From contig JAYKXP010000004.1 in the NCBI GenBank assembly GCA_037176845.1, positions 806,001-870,000 on the forward strand: DNA of 64,000 nucleotides, in the 5' to 3' direction. How positions within the stretch are numbered: position 1 is the stretch's first letter; every line of letters starts with the position of its first letter. The position numbers were made by a program, and so were the translations under genes. This document shows, one piece after another, positions 1 to 11,497 of this stretch. The DNA is from Paramarasmius palmivorus. Lineage: Eukaryota; Basidiomycota; Agaricomycetes; Agaricales; Marasmiaceae. The notes beneath the pieces are model-generated. The model saw only the letters and a list, made by a program, of their open reading frames with translations, ran no database searches and was not told the origin of the DNA.

Positions 1-1056
1 GGTCTATGCTACCAGTCTTCGGCAGGCTCTTTCTCGTCAATCAGCGCTCCTACTTTCGCCAGGAGGCTCAGCTCAACATCCAAACGTTGCGTCAGCCTCC
101 CGTTCACGACTCTTCCCAGACTAGAGATGGAATGCCGGTTTGCGACAAAGGCAGCTTGGCGTTCCGGTTCTCCGGTGAACTAGTCATTTCTTGACTTTTC
201 TCACCTCGATACATTCGCCAATCCTCCATCGGCATTTCAAAACGTTCATCGCATTCACTGACCTCCGACCTCGATACCATCTTGGCGACAGTAGCCAGGC
301 TCGCACACAGGAGCTACCAAAGGTTCTTGTCGAGATTCGGAGGGGTATGGGCGGTGAGCGTAGCATGAAGATTGGTTTCCTGTAGGCGAGAACGACATTG
401 CCATTTTCATGATTACCTTCGCCGCAGTTGAATCGCAATATCAATATCGATCTGCCATACAGCTCCTCGCTTCACCGCTAGACTACATTTCCTCGCCCAT
501 TTATCGTGCACAGAGACCTTTGATGCAATGCATTGCGACGGAGCTGGCAGATTTGGCTCCAACATCCGGTTCTGTTTCTGCACGAAAGGCGCTGTACGCA
601 CTCCGTGGTCGTCTTCACCAAGCCCATCCTGAAGAAAAGCCAGGGAGCTCCAAGACAATCCGGAAGATCTGATATGTGGGACGCAGGAAACGGTCAAGCG
701 GATGTGAAGCTGATCCAATTCAATTCGCGTACGTGATGGAACGAATGGTCGGAGGAGAAAGAAGTTAGCGTGGCGGAGATGGATGGGAAGTTTGGTTTCC
801 AAGTTCTGAATACACTGCTCAGTGATTCGAGCGGCGAACGATTGCGTCATGCCTATGGTCGATTCCTAATGGTTTACACGCTATATGGATTCGGCTTGAT
901 CTTGTTTAGTGTCTGGATTTCTGCGTTATGTGTACATTTCCTCTCTCTTGAGCTCTGGTTCTCAAGAATCGCATACTCTCTATCAACGATGATGGATACA
1001 GGTTGTACAGGCAGCATATACCACATACAAACCGACGACCGTATTGAACAATATCT
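1..1056. other. Stretch without a supported gene
   Basis: Several overlapping short open frames exist on both strands, the longest about 145 codons on the minus strand at 413-850. None shows a recognisable domain, and I could not chain any into a spliced model with consistent phase. This may be the flank or decayed 3' part of a neighbouring gene outside the window. Nothing is called here. Confidence 0.5.
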
Positions 1057-2285
1057 TCATAATAAACGACGGCGGACAAAATGATATTTTTTAATGCCAC
1101 CTCCGTCGTCCTTTAAAAGAAAATTTAGGCCTTCTGCTCTGAGCTGGATATTACCATCGAAACCACTGGGAACAGTGAAACTACAGATGCCTGTGATCAT
1201 CAGTCTTTTCATGTTATCCAGTCGTTGCACACGGCCAGTTCCACACCATCCCTGAGAGTGTACTTTGTCTGCTGTGCAACACAATGTCAGAGATGACACT
1301 CTTGGAAGGTCTTTGTGGACAAGGTTTAAGCATCGAGTCTATCGCAGAGCGTTTAGGGTGAGCTGCAAAGGAGGAACTACATGCTCACCAAGGGTCCTGA
1401 CAATTCTTGGTCGTCGAGGCTGACGCAAAGTTCGCGCAAATGAACACACTGAGAATATGCTTCTGCATTGTGGTCTCCAAACGACCAGAGTCCGTTGTAT
1501 TCTCCAGTGACCCCGAGTATTTTCAGCGTTTCTCTATGTTTTGGCAAAACAATCTTTGCAAAGTAAGTTGCGAGATCATTCGACTCTTCGTTCGTGGGCG
1601 CGTCGATGTTCAGAAGTCGTAAACTAGTCACCCCAGAGCAGGAGGCCAGGTAATCCAAGCAAGGACGCTCGATTCTACCCTGTATCACCACCTCCCGAAG
1701 CTTGACATCATCCATAGCAATCCATAGCGAGGCCGGAGACAGCGAGTGTTCACTAACTACTACCCTGTTCCTTCGTCAGATATGTTTTGACAATAAACTT
1801 TCCCTGCACTCACCGCAAAGATGTGAGGTTTGACAGAGCTCGAATAGCAGCAGGAAGACAGTTGTCCAGTTGGTCCTGAGTCTTCTTCATCCCCTCCATC
1901 TTAACCTGTTGAGCCTCTGTGTCTTCCACGTGACGAAGATCATAGATTCCACGGGCACGAGAGTGCAGATGTAGGAACATGTTATCATTGCATCGTATGT
2001 CCAATGTCCGGACGTGACGGGAGACCCTGCCCTTGTCAATGGCCAGAGACTCCAACATTCCAAAGCTTCTTTCCAAGTCTCCGCCGCTATCGAATTTGAT
2101 GGCTTTGAACAACAGTGGTTCGACCAGCGAACAAAAGGACCGATTGACACATCGGAGGGATTTAAGGTCACCAGACTTGGCCACCTGGTGAGGAAGCAGC
2201 ATTAATCACTATGAAAGTTGGCATAAACGAAGCAACTTACCTCTCCGACTACCTGCATACGGAGTTCTGTCGCTAGTGAGTTCAT
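1057..2285 (-). CDS. F-box/LRR-like protein
   Basis: Four exons: 2285-2241, 2184-1814, 1752-1389 and 1338-1057. Phases agree and give 353 aa. The N-terminus (MNSLATELRMQVVGEVA, then KSLRCVNRSFCSLVEPLLF) reads as an F-box-like helix set: a TEL/LRxxV opening followed by a CRxVNRxF-type turn. The rest has leucine-patterned segments typical of divergent LRRs (for example RHVRTLDIRC and VTSLRLLNI). Such proteins normally recruit substrates to SCF ubiquitin ligases through Skp1. The start was chosen at the exon carrying the TEL motif; the next Met at 2202 would cut the F-box. The 50-nt last intron (1388-1339) has a CTAAAC branch-like motif. Exon structure is seen directly. The SCF role is family knowledge and the substrate is unknown. 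Divergent F-boxes are easily mis-called. Confidence 0.7.
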
Positions 2286-2525
2286 TCCGTGTTGGGTTTG
2301 GGTGAGAGAGGCCATCATGGCGTTCCCGTTATAATACATCCTCGTCTCCATACATACCCGCTGACTGATGGGTTGCCGTTCTCGGGAACGGTTTCACACA
2401 AAAGGGAGAAGGAAACAAATGTGCCCAACTGGTTAACCTTGGGTATCCTACTGACATGAGGACCGTGATCCAAGAACAGACTACCAAGCACGCACAAGAA
2501 TGGTATAAACGCAGCCCCACGGGGA

Positions 2526-3574
2526 TCAGAAATGCACCACTTTCTTCATTGGCATGTTAGATGGCTTCCCGACCGGTTGCACCGTACCAGACTGTGCCCC
2601 GACCCTAACATCCATCGAACGCTGAACCTTTTCTACTCGTCTGTCCTCCCGATCTAATTCCTGTTTTCGACGGCCGATGATGTGAAAGTCATCTTCATCT
2701 GGACCAATATTTCGTTCAATTCCCACAATCGTTGAAAGTACATTGTTGTCTGGTCGAGTGATGAGTAAATGGTATAGAAGGAAAGAACTTCAACGCACCT
2801 TTCTTTCTCAGGTCACAATCTTTTGCGAGGTGTGACTTCTCGCCGCACATTTTACAACACCCTCCGTTAGGGTACACGCCTTTATCTTGGTTCTCCGGGC
2901 ATTTGGACGCCAGGTGTCCGTTTCCCTTGCACACGAAACACGATGCAAATGGTAAGGGATTAAGAGGGTCTTCTGGCTTCTTGCAGCGAGATAAATTGTG
3001 TCGATTAGATCCACACCTGCAACGAGTTCAAAGTCTAGAGATCAGTCAGAGATGCATCATGAGTCGCGTACCTATAACATATTCCGACATTCTTTTGGCC
3101 TCCGTCTACACTTTTTGGGCAATACTTGGCCGAATGACCCTTTTCTCGACATGCAAAACAAGTCGTTCCTGCATCACGTTCGGCAATTCTTTTGAGTCGA
3201 CGTGACTCTGAGGCTAATAATCGCGCTAGAAGAAGGCTCAGCGACAGAGGTTTGTGAAAGGGGACCTCCGTACCATCTTTGCTCTTGTTCTTGAATTCCT
3301 TTTTCTTTTTCTTCTTGCTGCTCTTGTCACCAGTGGAAGTGCCTTCTATTTTCTCGTCTCCCTCTGCTTTATCACTTTCATCAACTTTGCGTTTCTTGCC
3401 GGCTCTTTTTCTCTTCTTCTTTGGCGGAGCCTCAGGGTCTGGATCGGTATGTTCTTTCGCCTCGATTGGAGATTGTTCTGCCGTAGGCTGTTGAGTGTCT
3501 TCCGTCGGAGTGCTATGGGGTAGGCTGGATTCTAGGTATTTTCGTTTTCGACCGAAATTTGTGATGCGGGTCAT
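2526..3574 (-). CDS. Zinc-knuckle protein, ZCCHC9-like
   Basis: Three exons (3574-3072, 3016-2799, 2749-2526) give 314 aa. The N-terminal 110 residues are charged, with long lysine tracts (KKKRKR, SSKKKKKK) that look like nuclear or nucleolar localisation signals. Four CX2CX4HX4C knuckles follow, starting near residue 140: CFACREKGHSAKYC, one assembled across the first intron (CYRCGSNRHNLSRC), CFVCKGNGHLASKC and CKMCGEKSHLAKDC. Four adjacent knuckles after a basic region match ZCCHC9, a nuclear RNA-binding protein family. A short conserved tail ends in MPMKKVVHF. RNA binding is inferred from the family. The intron that splits knuckle 2 is well supported because splicing restores the motif exactly. 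The gene lies between the F-box gene and the WW-domain gene on the same strand. Confidence 0.85.
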
Positions 3575-3817
3575 GATGGACGCTCGGAGTCGACAATTTT
3601 TTCGCGGGCGCCTAAGCCTTTCAATTCAGTTTAGCGCCTGTGTAAGCTGCGAATGCCCATAAGCAAGCAAGGACATGTTCACATTTATAATTATATGCTA
3701 CGTATCACACCAGGGTAAAACTAAAGAGAAGAATACAAAGTCACAAGTGCGTGTATGTTAGTTGATAAGGCTACAAGGGCAAAAAAATCCTCCCAGAAAC
3801 CAAAAGTCCAAAACAAC

Positions 3818-4667
3818 TTAATCGAAGCCACCATCGAAACCACCGCCGTCAAAACCACCACCATCAAAGCCTCCGCCACCATAATCATCATAGCCGTGAT
3901 CGTGGTCGAAGCCGTCCAATGCATTACCAAGCAGCAGGCCACCAGCCATACCTAAGGTCGAAGGTGAGCGTCAGGAACCCAGAATGTATGTACGCGGAAC
4001 TGACCTCCGAGAAGAGGTAATGCCATTCCTCCTCCTCCCATGCCACCCCGTCTCTGGCCTGCCATTCCCATGCCAGGTTGTGCACCGTAACCGTATGGAG
4101 AAGGTCCGTACGGGGCCCCATACTGCGGCTGTGCATACTGGTATCGAGTTCCTGGACCATATGATGCCCTCTGCGCTAACATTTGCTGACGCCGCTGTGC
4201 TTGCAACTACAATATTATAAGTGTGACATTCGTGGTATATCAAGATTAGATGAAGAAATACCATAGCGATCCTTTGTTTCTCAGCCTCCCTCTCTTCTTT
4301 AGTTCCTATCGCCTTATCCTTCAATTTACCGAAAAAGCCTCGCTTCTTTTGCGGTTGATTCGGAGGACCTCTAGCACTCGCATGGTCATTGTAGGAGTGA
4401 CGTCGGTCCGTAAAAGATGGGGGTGAGTCTCTCACACTCGTATGACGCATTTTCTCTCGAGCTTCAGGGTGCTCTGATAGATATTGCTCATCCTCGTAAG
4501 GATGTACCCAGATGGATCTCGGTGGGTTTGCTCGGGTATCAACCTATTCACTCTATGAGCGTTGATCAGACAGCAGAATACATAAGACTCACATAGTAAG
4601 GGTGACCAGATTCGTGTGCCTGCTTGATCCATCCATCTGGTAGTGGTAGTTCGCTAATCGTAGACAT
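3818..4667 (-). CDS. WWM1: WW-domain protein, Wwm1-like
   Basis: Four exons (4667-4593, 4543-4262, 4206-4005, 3951-3818) give 230 aa. A single WW domain lies at residues 8-41: DGWIKQ opening, a YYVDT core completed by splicing, and a final SIWVHP. A basic KKRGFFGKLKDKA segment follows, then a Q/Y/G/P-rich tract (residues about 120-190), a short GGLLLG hydrophobic stretch and a C-terminal GFDGG repeat tail. This order (WW, Q/Y-rich, MAGGLLLG-like patch, GFDGGFD tail) matches yeast Wwm1, a protein that interacts with the metacaspase Mca1. The functional link is therefore by homology of layout. Both ends are firm: the ATG precedes the WW core and a TAA follows the Gly/Asp tail. A perfect CRE-like palindrome lies about 55 bp upstream. 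Confidence 0.82.
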
Positions 4668-4720
4668 GATAGTTGCTGTGAAAGAAAGGTGTAGAGATTA
4701 TAGCCAGGTTGGAGTCAGAT

Positions 4721-4732
4721 GATGACGTCATC
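4721..4732. promoter_or_regulatory. CRE/ATF-like palindrome
   Basis: GATGACGTCATC is a perfect 12-bp palindrome containing TGACGTCA, the consensus site for ATF/CREB bZIP factors. It lies 54 bp upstream of the start of the WW-domain gene at 4667 on the minus strand. Binding is an inference from the motif alone. Confidence 0.5.
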
Positions 4733-4947
4733 GCTTTCCTTAGTGCGGAGCACAACTCAAGTAGGTGGCTGTGAGTAGTAGAAAAGGAAAACCTGTAGAT
4801 TGTTCCTAATCCGGACTAGGCCCTAAAACTTGACTTACTGTACATATGAAGCATTGTAAGAAGCATAACGTCCACGTGAAGATCGTAAGAATGAGATGGA
4901 TACTAAAGCTAGGGCTCCGAAGCTTTAAAGCATCGGTTTTGTACGCA

Positions 4948-5888
4948 TCACGCCCGCTGGGAGTGCGAATGCAGGGTGCGAATCAAGTCGTCGATTCTTT
5001 TGACTTTTTCGTCCGTAGATAGCTGCGCGAGAAGAATGCTAAATCGCCGTAACACGAGGAGAATTGAGATACCCGACACGTACCTCGAAGAATGAATGCA
5101 TCTTCTGTTTTCTTCGCTCATCTGCGGCCTCCTGAGTGGCTATTTCCTCCACAAAATTGAACGCGTCGTCTGACTCTGGGTTCGCAGGGTCGCACCAAAA
5201 ACTGTGTTGGTCTTCGGACGGAGTGCAAGAGTTTCGGCCGTTGGTGTTACAACTCGACCCTGACTTGTCTTGGGAACCCCAGTCGACGCGTAAAAGGCCC
5301 CAGCCGTGATCTTCCAGTGATCCTTGCTCCCAGCCATGAGCTCGGCCTCCAATGATTGAACGGGAGCCAGGATTTTGCCAGGGGTTGTGAACATGAGGCG
5401 GCCATACGTTCGAATTGTGACGATTCTCTAGAGATTCCAAAAATTCAGATAGCTTTGAAACTTGGCCGCCCCGTTCTGCGGCCTCCACTCCTTGTATCCA
5501 AAAAGGGACGATGTCATCTACTTGGTCGGCAAAATAGCGGTGCTCGCGCTCCTTCATAGCGTCCTTGGTTAAAGGAGGATCATCTTCGATCGGTTGATTC
5601 CATGATTCCCAGGTAGTCTGGACAGGATTCCACCAATTCGAATGCTGCTGCTGCTCTAGGTTGTGTGCGTGTTGGGAGGTTGTTTCATGAAAAAGGGCTT
5701 GGGCGGCATTCATTTCTCTGTTATGGTGGGAACATATGTTGCATACCCACTTGCTGGTACGAGGAACGGGGACGAAATCTGGAATCGACAAGTCAAATTG
5801 GAGGTTTAAAGTGAGCGAAGCATGATGATATACAGTTTGGCTGAGAGAACGGCGGTACTGGAGCTGATGGATGTCTGCGGAGAGACAT
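4948..5888 (-). CDS. Conserved protein with zinc-finger-like N-terminus, function unknown
   Basis: Three exons: 5888-5834, 5778-5084 and 5022-4948 (274 aa). An open frame continues upstream of exon 2, but it reads into low-quality Cys/Leu-rich translation. The spliced start MSLRRHPSAP is preferred because the 55-nt intron has matching phase and joins directly to the conserved-looking segment. That segment, SKWVCNICSHHNREMNAAQ followed by ALFHETTSQHAHNLE, contains a CX2C pair plus a spaced His pair, so a C2H2-like zinc site near residues 29-58 is possible. The middle is acidic and Trp/Asn-rich. The C-terminus is a charged helix (KQKMHSFFE, then LSTDEKVKRIDDLIRTL) assembled across the last intron. 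I do not recognise the family. The gene is divergent from the Zn2Cys6 regulator at 6182. Confidence 0.6.
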
Positions 5889-6130
5889 GGAGGTTGAGTG
5901 GAACGTGTCGAGCAGCACGTAGGCTTTAATGAAAGAGGCTGAAACGGAATGTATTTGTGGAGCTGAGCGCAGGCGACAACAGCCAGCAACTGGCAGCGAC
6001 TGGCAAATAGTAAGTAATGGGGAGCACGGCAAACAGGGACCCACTCGGTCCAAGGGCGGCAATTGGCGCAATTGGCGGTAATACAAGTAGCGTGACCTCG
6101 CTTCACCTTGCCAAGTTGCTGTTCACTCGG

Positions 6131-6175
6131 ATTTTTTCCTCATCTCCCTCTCCCTCTCTCTCCCCTTCTCCTCAA
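6131..6175 (+). promoter_or_regulatory. Pyrimidine-rich promoter tract
   Basis: An almost pure C/T run (TTTTTTCCTCATCTCCCTCT and onward) ends a few bases before the ATG at 6182. CT-rich tracts just upstream of or at the transcription start are common in filamentous fungal promoters. It lies in the 293-bp divergent region shared with the gene at 5888. Confidence 0.45.
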
Positions 6176-6181
6176 GCTCAA

Positions 6182-7873
6182 ATGGCTGCAAATCATTACC
6201 CCCACCATGTTCTCTCATCTTCTACCTCCTCTGCACCCCACAACCTCGCCGACTTCAGCCAATCCATCAATCAGAGCTCGTCTTCTTCTCATCATTCCAG
6301 TGTACGTCTTGCCCTCGTTTTCTGTCTTTGTTACCATCTCATGTCTTTCATTCATCAGGATTTTGCAAGATACTTGCAAGAAGAGGATGACAAGTGAGCT
6401 TTACTTTCATTACAACACTCCATTCTTTGTGGCCACATTCCTTCCGCCAAACGTCACTGCTTGGGCTGCTCAAAGCAGCAGCGACAGCAGCGCGTGGCTG
6501 GACAGTTATGGCTGTTATCACTTTAAACAAGTATCAGCAATATACTAACAAATGTCGCTTACCTTTGTCAGATTCTACGAGACATTCCCCGGTGCACGTC
6601 CATTGCATTATCAGTCCTCAGAGCCATGGTCGGCACATCGTATGGGAGATGGTATCTTTGGTGGCAATTACGCGTTCCATTATCAGCCTAGCTCTTTCCA
6701 TCCTCAACCGCCGCTCGTCGATGAATACTCTCTTGAACAGCCGCAGGCCACTCAGGTTGACTCTGCTGCATATCTAGAGCCTGCTCACTGCCAGCCGCCC
6801 CATGATGTTAATTATTCGTCTCCCATCTGCCATTCCAGTCACCAGCTCGAAATTACAAATTACCACGATGCAAATGTGGTTTATACTTTTGGGGAACCAT
6901 CATCTTCTAGCGACGTAAAGCACAGCCAGAGTTACTCTTCACTGGTATCTTCCTCTCCCTCTTTTGTAGAATTTATCACTAATCCGTCATCCCAGGCACA
7001 AGCGACTCTTGATAACATTGGTCCCTGCCATGATGGAGAATGTGTCCCGACGCAGCATTTGTCGCCTACACAGACTGTCCAACACGTGTCCTATACAGAC
7101 CCGGCACAACAGTCTCTTACTCAGGCTCATGTTAAGGCTCCGGTGATGGATTATCTCCCGGAGCCCAGATCCCCAGAGGCTACCTACTCTCAATTGGACA
7201 GCACAAACAACCTCATTTATACCAATGACTCTATTAAAATCGAGTCGATACCTCTCCCCGTCCCTTCCCAACAACCAGTCCCATCTTCCCAGCTGCCCGC
7301 TTCCCCCAGCAAGCCCGGATTTGAAAACGCATCGGCGGAGAATCCATCTCCATTGGCTGGCAATGATCTTTCGAAACCGGTCACGCGGAAGCGTCGCCGA
7401 ATCGCTGTTGAACCGCCAACCAACGATGCGCCGCGCAGCTTCATGTACAAAATACCACTCCCGAAACCGAATCTTCCTCAGCCGCCAAAGGTAAAGCGTC
7501 GTGCCAGTACACCTCAAACTGCAGAGAAGAAGAGTCTTGCCTTGGCATGTTTCTTTTGTCGGTTAGTCTAAATCCCCGTTTGATATCCCCTGCACGTTCA
7601 CAATTCACTAATACTTGGCTTCTGAACTAGTGGTCGCAAGATAGCGTGTGGACCACAGGATCCGAACAGCCCGGATCGAACCTGCGGGTGAGTTGTTTTT
7701 CTGTCAATCAAGCTTGGAGATGGAATGTTAATTGCTGTTCTTAATCTCCCCGCCCACCTCACAGGCAATGCCATCGTCGGTCACTCAAGTGCGAGTATCC
7801 TACTGAAAGTCGACGTGGCATGCGAAAGAGGAAGACCCCAGTCGTCACCGATCTCTCCCCGGATGAAGAGTAA
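6182..7873 (+). CDS. Zn2Cys6 transcription factor with C-terminal DNA-binding domain
   Basis: Five exons (6182-6301, 6359-6393, 6572-7561, 7631-7687, 7765-7873) give 436 aa with consistent phase. Residues about 50-340 are Ser/Pro/Gln-rich and look disordered (possible activation region). A basic KRRRIAVEPP patch precedes the end. The last 60 residues form the zinc cluster, built from three exons: CFFCRGRKIAC, then TCGQCHRRSLKC, then a basic RRGMRKRKTP and an acidic SPDEE tail. The spacing C-x2-C-x6-C ... C-x2-C-x6-C is canonical. Most Zn2Cys6 factors carry this domain near the N-terminus and a middle-homology domain behind it; here it is C-terminal and no such domain is visible. Exon 2 is only 35 nt, and the intron before exon 3 is long (178 nt) with a TACTAAC branch site. 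Target genes are unknown. Confidence 0.85.
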
Positions 7874-8343
7874 TAACCTCGGCAGCCTCGGTTCGCAATT
7901 ATCTTAAGACTAAAATAAGCATTATGGTTAAAAGAATATGCATATGGGTGCCCTCGAGTTGCCTGTCGGATCGTATGTATGTACATAGATTATTTTTCTC
8001 TCTTTCGTTTCGTTCTTTATCGCTGTCGGTCTTTTCTTCTTCACGTCTTGATGCTTTCGTTGCAAAGGAACTGTACTCTCCTCCGTTTTCCCTGGCTAGT
8101 GTTGTGTTTTCTTGTTATCAATTCTTTTCTTGGTCTCTCTGTTCAATTATAATCGTTAACAAAGCACATTAGATACCAATAGTCCGTCGTACCAGCACAC
8201 TAATGTACCTACAGAGATCTACAACAATTGGGTACTCTTAAGTCCTTTCTATATCCATGTGAGAGATACCCCCAAAAAGCATTACAAATGCTCTTCATCC
8301 AACTATCAGACCCCAGCATTCCAATTGCAGTCAGTAATCGATA
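7874..8343. other. Convergent intergenic region
   Basis: Lies between the 3' ends of the Zn2Cys6 gene (+) and the LCCL gene (minus). It is T/C-rich at 7990-8150, as expected for 3' untranslated sequence. No gene, tRNA or repeat was seen. Confidence 0.5.
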
Positions 8344-10518
8344 TCACGATGGTCCAGGTGACGGGTCAATCCAACTCCCATTTGGCCAAAGCGTTGCGGC
8401 CATCGTGTAGTCCCCTGTATTCCCACTCGAAGTCAACTAGAAGAAAGGTCGCAGATGATCAGCCGCCACGATCGCGAAAGCTGTGAAATTCAATGAAGGC
8501 TCACCGCGAGTCTAAAGAAATGCGGTATAGAAGGTTCAAAGGCAGCGAGTGAGAAGCTAAGCGCGTCGCCTACGTAACGTTCGACGTCGTCTACTAAAAG
8601 TGAGAAACCGTCCCAGCCTTCTGGAGCGGCAGCCCAGCTTATGGTTTGGTTTGTGAACGGGATCTGCGGATTCCATGTGCTCGAGTTGGTTAGGAAGAAA
8701 GGTAGGTCCGAACCAATTGGGGCGTCGCGGACCAGCTAGTGTGTAGATAGTGTAGATAGTTAGCTTGACTGAAAGGAGCAGGAGAAGGGAGTAGTAGGAG
8801 AGGGAAGGGGCGAAAAAACGGGCATACCGATGCAGGCGATTGTAGGATAGCGTCGAACCCAAAAGCAGCCGCTCCATTGAGAAAGAGCCCCAGAAGTAGC
8901 CCTTGACATAGAGCGGAGATGCGAGTGGGGAATGCAGTGCCAGGAGTTAATACCATCCCAATGAAATAATGATGAATTCGGAGAACCAAGCCCGGTAATC
9001 GAGAGAGAATGAGGATAACCAATCCACCTATAGCATACCAAGCAAAGTAATGTGGTAGCCATCCCGTTTTCCGTATTACTCGTATTTGGTTGATCACTAG
9101 GGCGGCCACAACGAGGATGATGATCACCAGCGAAGTAATGCCTCCCGCTCTCTGATTAATATCTGAGCTTAGCAGGCGACTAATGGGTATTCTCTCCGTC
9201 GTCAAATTAGCTAGAACTCCCACCCAATAGGGGCCCAGGTACAGAACAGTGGCTTCTATGGGTGCACGCTCGAATGCGGGCAACACAAACCTCCACGCGA
9301 GCCGCCAAAGTCCATAGGCTATGAACAACGCGGGAAGGAAGATGCCGAATGCTCTCTCAAGAGCGGGAGGGGACGATGCAGGCTGCGAGAACAAACTAAT
9401 GTGCCAGAAGCCAATGCACACGAGGCACCAGAATTTAACGATCGGTTTAGGTCGAAAGATGAGAAAAATCATAACGGTGATGATGACGTTGAGGGCCAAT
9501 GCGGCGTCGCGCATATCCTCGCAATGAGTCAATGGGGTGCCTTCCTGGAATTGCCAGGAAAGAGGAAATATGGTCGGAAAGCCTATTGAAGATAGACCAT
9601 TTGCCGTAAACGGAAGGAAATTTGTGTGGTTTCCGATGAGCCTGAGTGAAGCACACCCACCGCGGGAATCACTGATGAGGCCACTGCAAAATCCGTGAGG
9701 AAATCTCCGAAAGGAAGTGCTCGGGACACATACGCTTGTACAGCTGCAGCACAAATGAATGTGTCACCACGGTATGTCCTTTCTTCGTCGCCACCGCCGA
9801 CAATAAGAGGTACAAATGCTATCTGCTCGTTTCCAACGGTCCGAGGGTTTTGGAGAATAACGTTGGAACACTGAGCAGGGCATCGAAAGTCGAATGAACT
9901 ATCATTGAAGGGTGCACAGCTTTGACCATCCAAACCGCACCCGTCCTTGTTCAGCCAGTATGTAGAAGTGCAGCCGATGAACGATTCGGCGGGTGTCAAG
10001 AATGACTGAGATCGGGTAAAGAACGAAAAGCCGATGATCCATGCGACGACAAAATTCGCGAAGAACCAAGGGGAAGTGAGTGGCCGTGTGACGCGGATGA
10101 GCGTCGATTCTAATGGTAGAACGAGATGTAAGCCTCTGAATTTGAGGTTGATGTCAAGGAAAGGTCTTGGGTCTGAAGAGATCCCTCAAGGTTAGAGCAA
10201 AATTTCCGTGATTAAGGTCGGCTACTCACCGGGTAAGTCGACCTTCGGACGTGGACCGACGAAGTATCTTACGATACGAGAAATTCGAGCATGTATAATG
10301 GGGTTTCTAGCCTCGAGTTTCGTAGAAAGTCGGTCGAGCCACGACCGACGTGGACGAGGGTTAACACGTTCGGGATCAGTTACAAACGAAGCTCCGAGGT
10401 TTCCAAGTTCTAGTGAAGCCTTCGAAGAGTTTCCGGGAAGAGAGTGAGCTCGGGAAGAAGGACCGCTTTCAGCGAAGGCCGCAGTCGCACTAGTAGTGGC
10501 ACTGGCGTTGGCCGCCAT
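8344..10518 (-). CDS. LCCL-domain multipass membrane protein
   Basis: Five exons: 10518-10230, 10172-9734, 9683-8828, 8735-8505 and 8436-8344, giving 635 aa. A basic cytosolic N-terminus is followed by a hydrophobic segment (FFANFVVAWIIGFSFF). The LCCL domain comes next: CGLDGQSCAPF, FDFRCPAQC, RGDTFICAAAVQ, then AGLISDSRGGCASL. The intron at 9733-9684 lies inside the LCCL domain; its removal restores the AVQAGLISDSRGGC block. At least seven hydrophobic helices follow (for example LNVIITVMIFLIF and GITSLVIIILVVAALVI), and the protein ends in a small extracellular-type tail with NGSW. LCCL domains are named from Limulus factor C, Coch-5b2 and Lgl1; the fungal membrane versions have no established role. 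The start is uncertain: the frame is open further upstream, and 10518 was chosen for its context (ATCCATGGCG). Confidence 0.82.
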
Positions 10519-10762
10519 GGATGTATGTATGGAGACGAGCTCGTCGCCCAGCACAGCGTTGGTAAGGGCATGTTGTGTTGACAAGTTGATGTGTGATAAA
10601 GCAAGCTGTTTGGGGATGTCACCTTCGATCGACACGAACACCGCGTGAAAAAAGGTACGTCCGAGGAATTGCACATGATGCAGTTTATTATCAGAACAAT
10701 GTACACATTTACACGATATTCCATTCATACTTGCCATCCTAGTATGCTGCTAGTGGGAGGAA

Positions 10763-11497
10763 TCACAAAGGCCCAACTATATGCAAGCATGGGCGTCAGA
10801 TTTCAGATTTCAGAAGAGAAAAGCGGGAACGCACGATAATCATAAACGAGACGCGCTTTGATGATCTTTCCATCAGGTCCGGTAAAATGGACGTGCCTGA
10901 CGTAGCGCCTCTCGCCGTTGATCTCCTCTATACCCCAGAGCTAGAGACACAGGAACTGAGGATGACTATTCAATCAAGTGGCTCTGCGAAACTAACCTGA
11001 ACAGCGATCCAAGTCCTTCCGCTCTTGGGAGTGTTACTTTCAACGTAAGACTGTACAAGCCCATGCTCCAACGAGTCAGGAGTCCATCCGGTCTTCAAGA
11101 AATCATCATCAATCTCGCCCAAGTCCTTGAGCCTCCTGCTCTTTCCAATGACGGAACCAAAGACATGGTCCTCGTTCTCCCTCTCCGTCCAAGTAAGTGT
11201 GCGTTCTTCGCGAGTTCCGGGAATTCCACCGGTGAGAGTTTGATTGATGTCAATGTGCTCCACGCCGTTATCGTCCTTGTAATGCTTGATAAAGAGAGTG
11301 ATGGTGGCTAGTCCAATCGCCTTTCGCTTCATCCAGCCTACACCCTGGGCGGCGAGGATATCATCGGTAGGGTCGCTCAGAGTCTTGTTCTATGAACGCG
11401 TCAGGATGCTGTGACGCGCGACATTGATTACGTCTAAACTGACCATGACGAACTTGCCAGTGATATCAAGGATGGTGAATTCCGTTGGGACAGCCAT
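10763..11497 (-). CDS. Conserved fungal protein, lipocalin-like size, function unknown
   Basis: Four exons (11497-11444, 11389-10997, 10940-10835, 10776-10763) give 188 aa. It begins MAVPTEFTILDITGKFVM, followed by NKTLSDPTDDILAAQGVGWM, and then alternating polar/hydrophobic strands (ATITLFIKHYKDD, HIDINQTLTGG, ERTLTWTE). These suggest a beta-rich fold of small-molecule-binding type. The last exon is a 14-nt tail encoding LGPL; without that splice the protein would end RAFPLFSSEI instead. The splice is preferred because the 57-nt intron has good ends and a CTGAC branch motif. I know similar sequences as uncharacterised proteins of mushrooms and related fungi, but cannot name an activity. No signal peptide is visible. 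Confidence 0.68.

Noticed and set aside
413..850. 145-codon minus-strand ORF near the left edge
   Set aside because: No recognisable domain; tried splicing to 184-444, but it would need a 37-nt intron and gives no sensible protein.
3254..3523. Leu/Phe-rich plus-strand ORFs resembling a membrane protein
   Set aside because: They are the antisense shadow of the lysine-rich part of the ZCCHC9-like gene.
5889..6106. Upstream extension of the zinc-finger-like gene to a 355-aa ORF
   Set aside because: The extra N-terminus is Cys/Leu-rich without family character; the spliced 5888 start gives a better protein and leaves room for a promoter.
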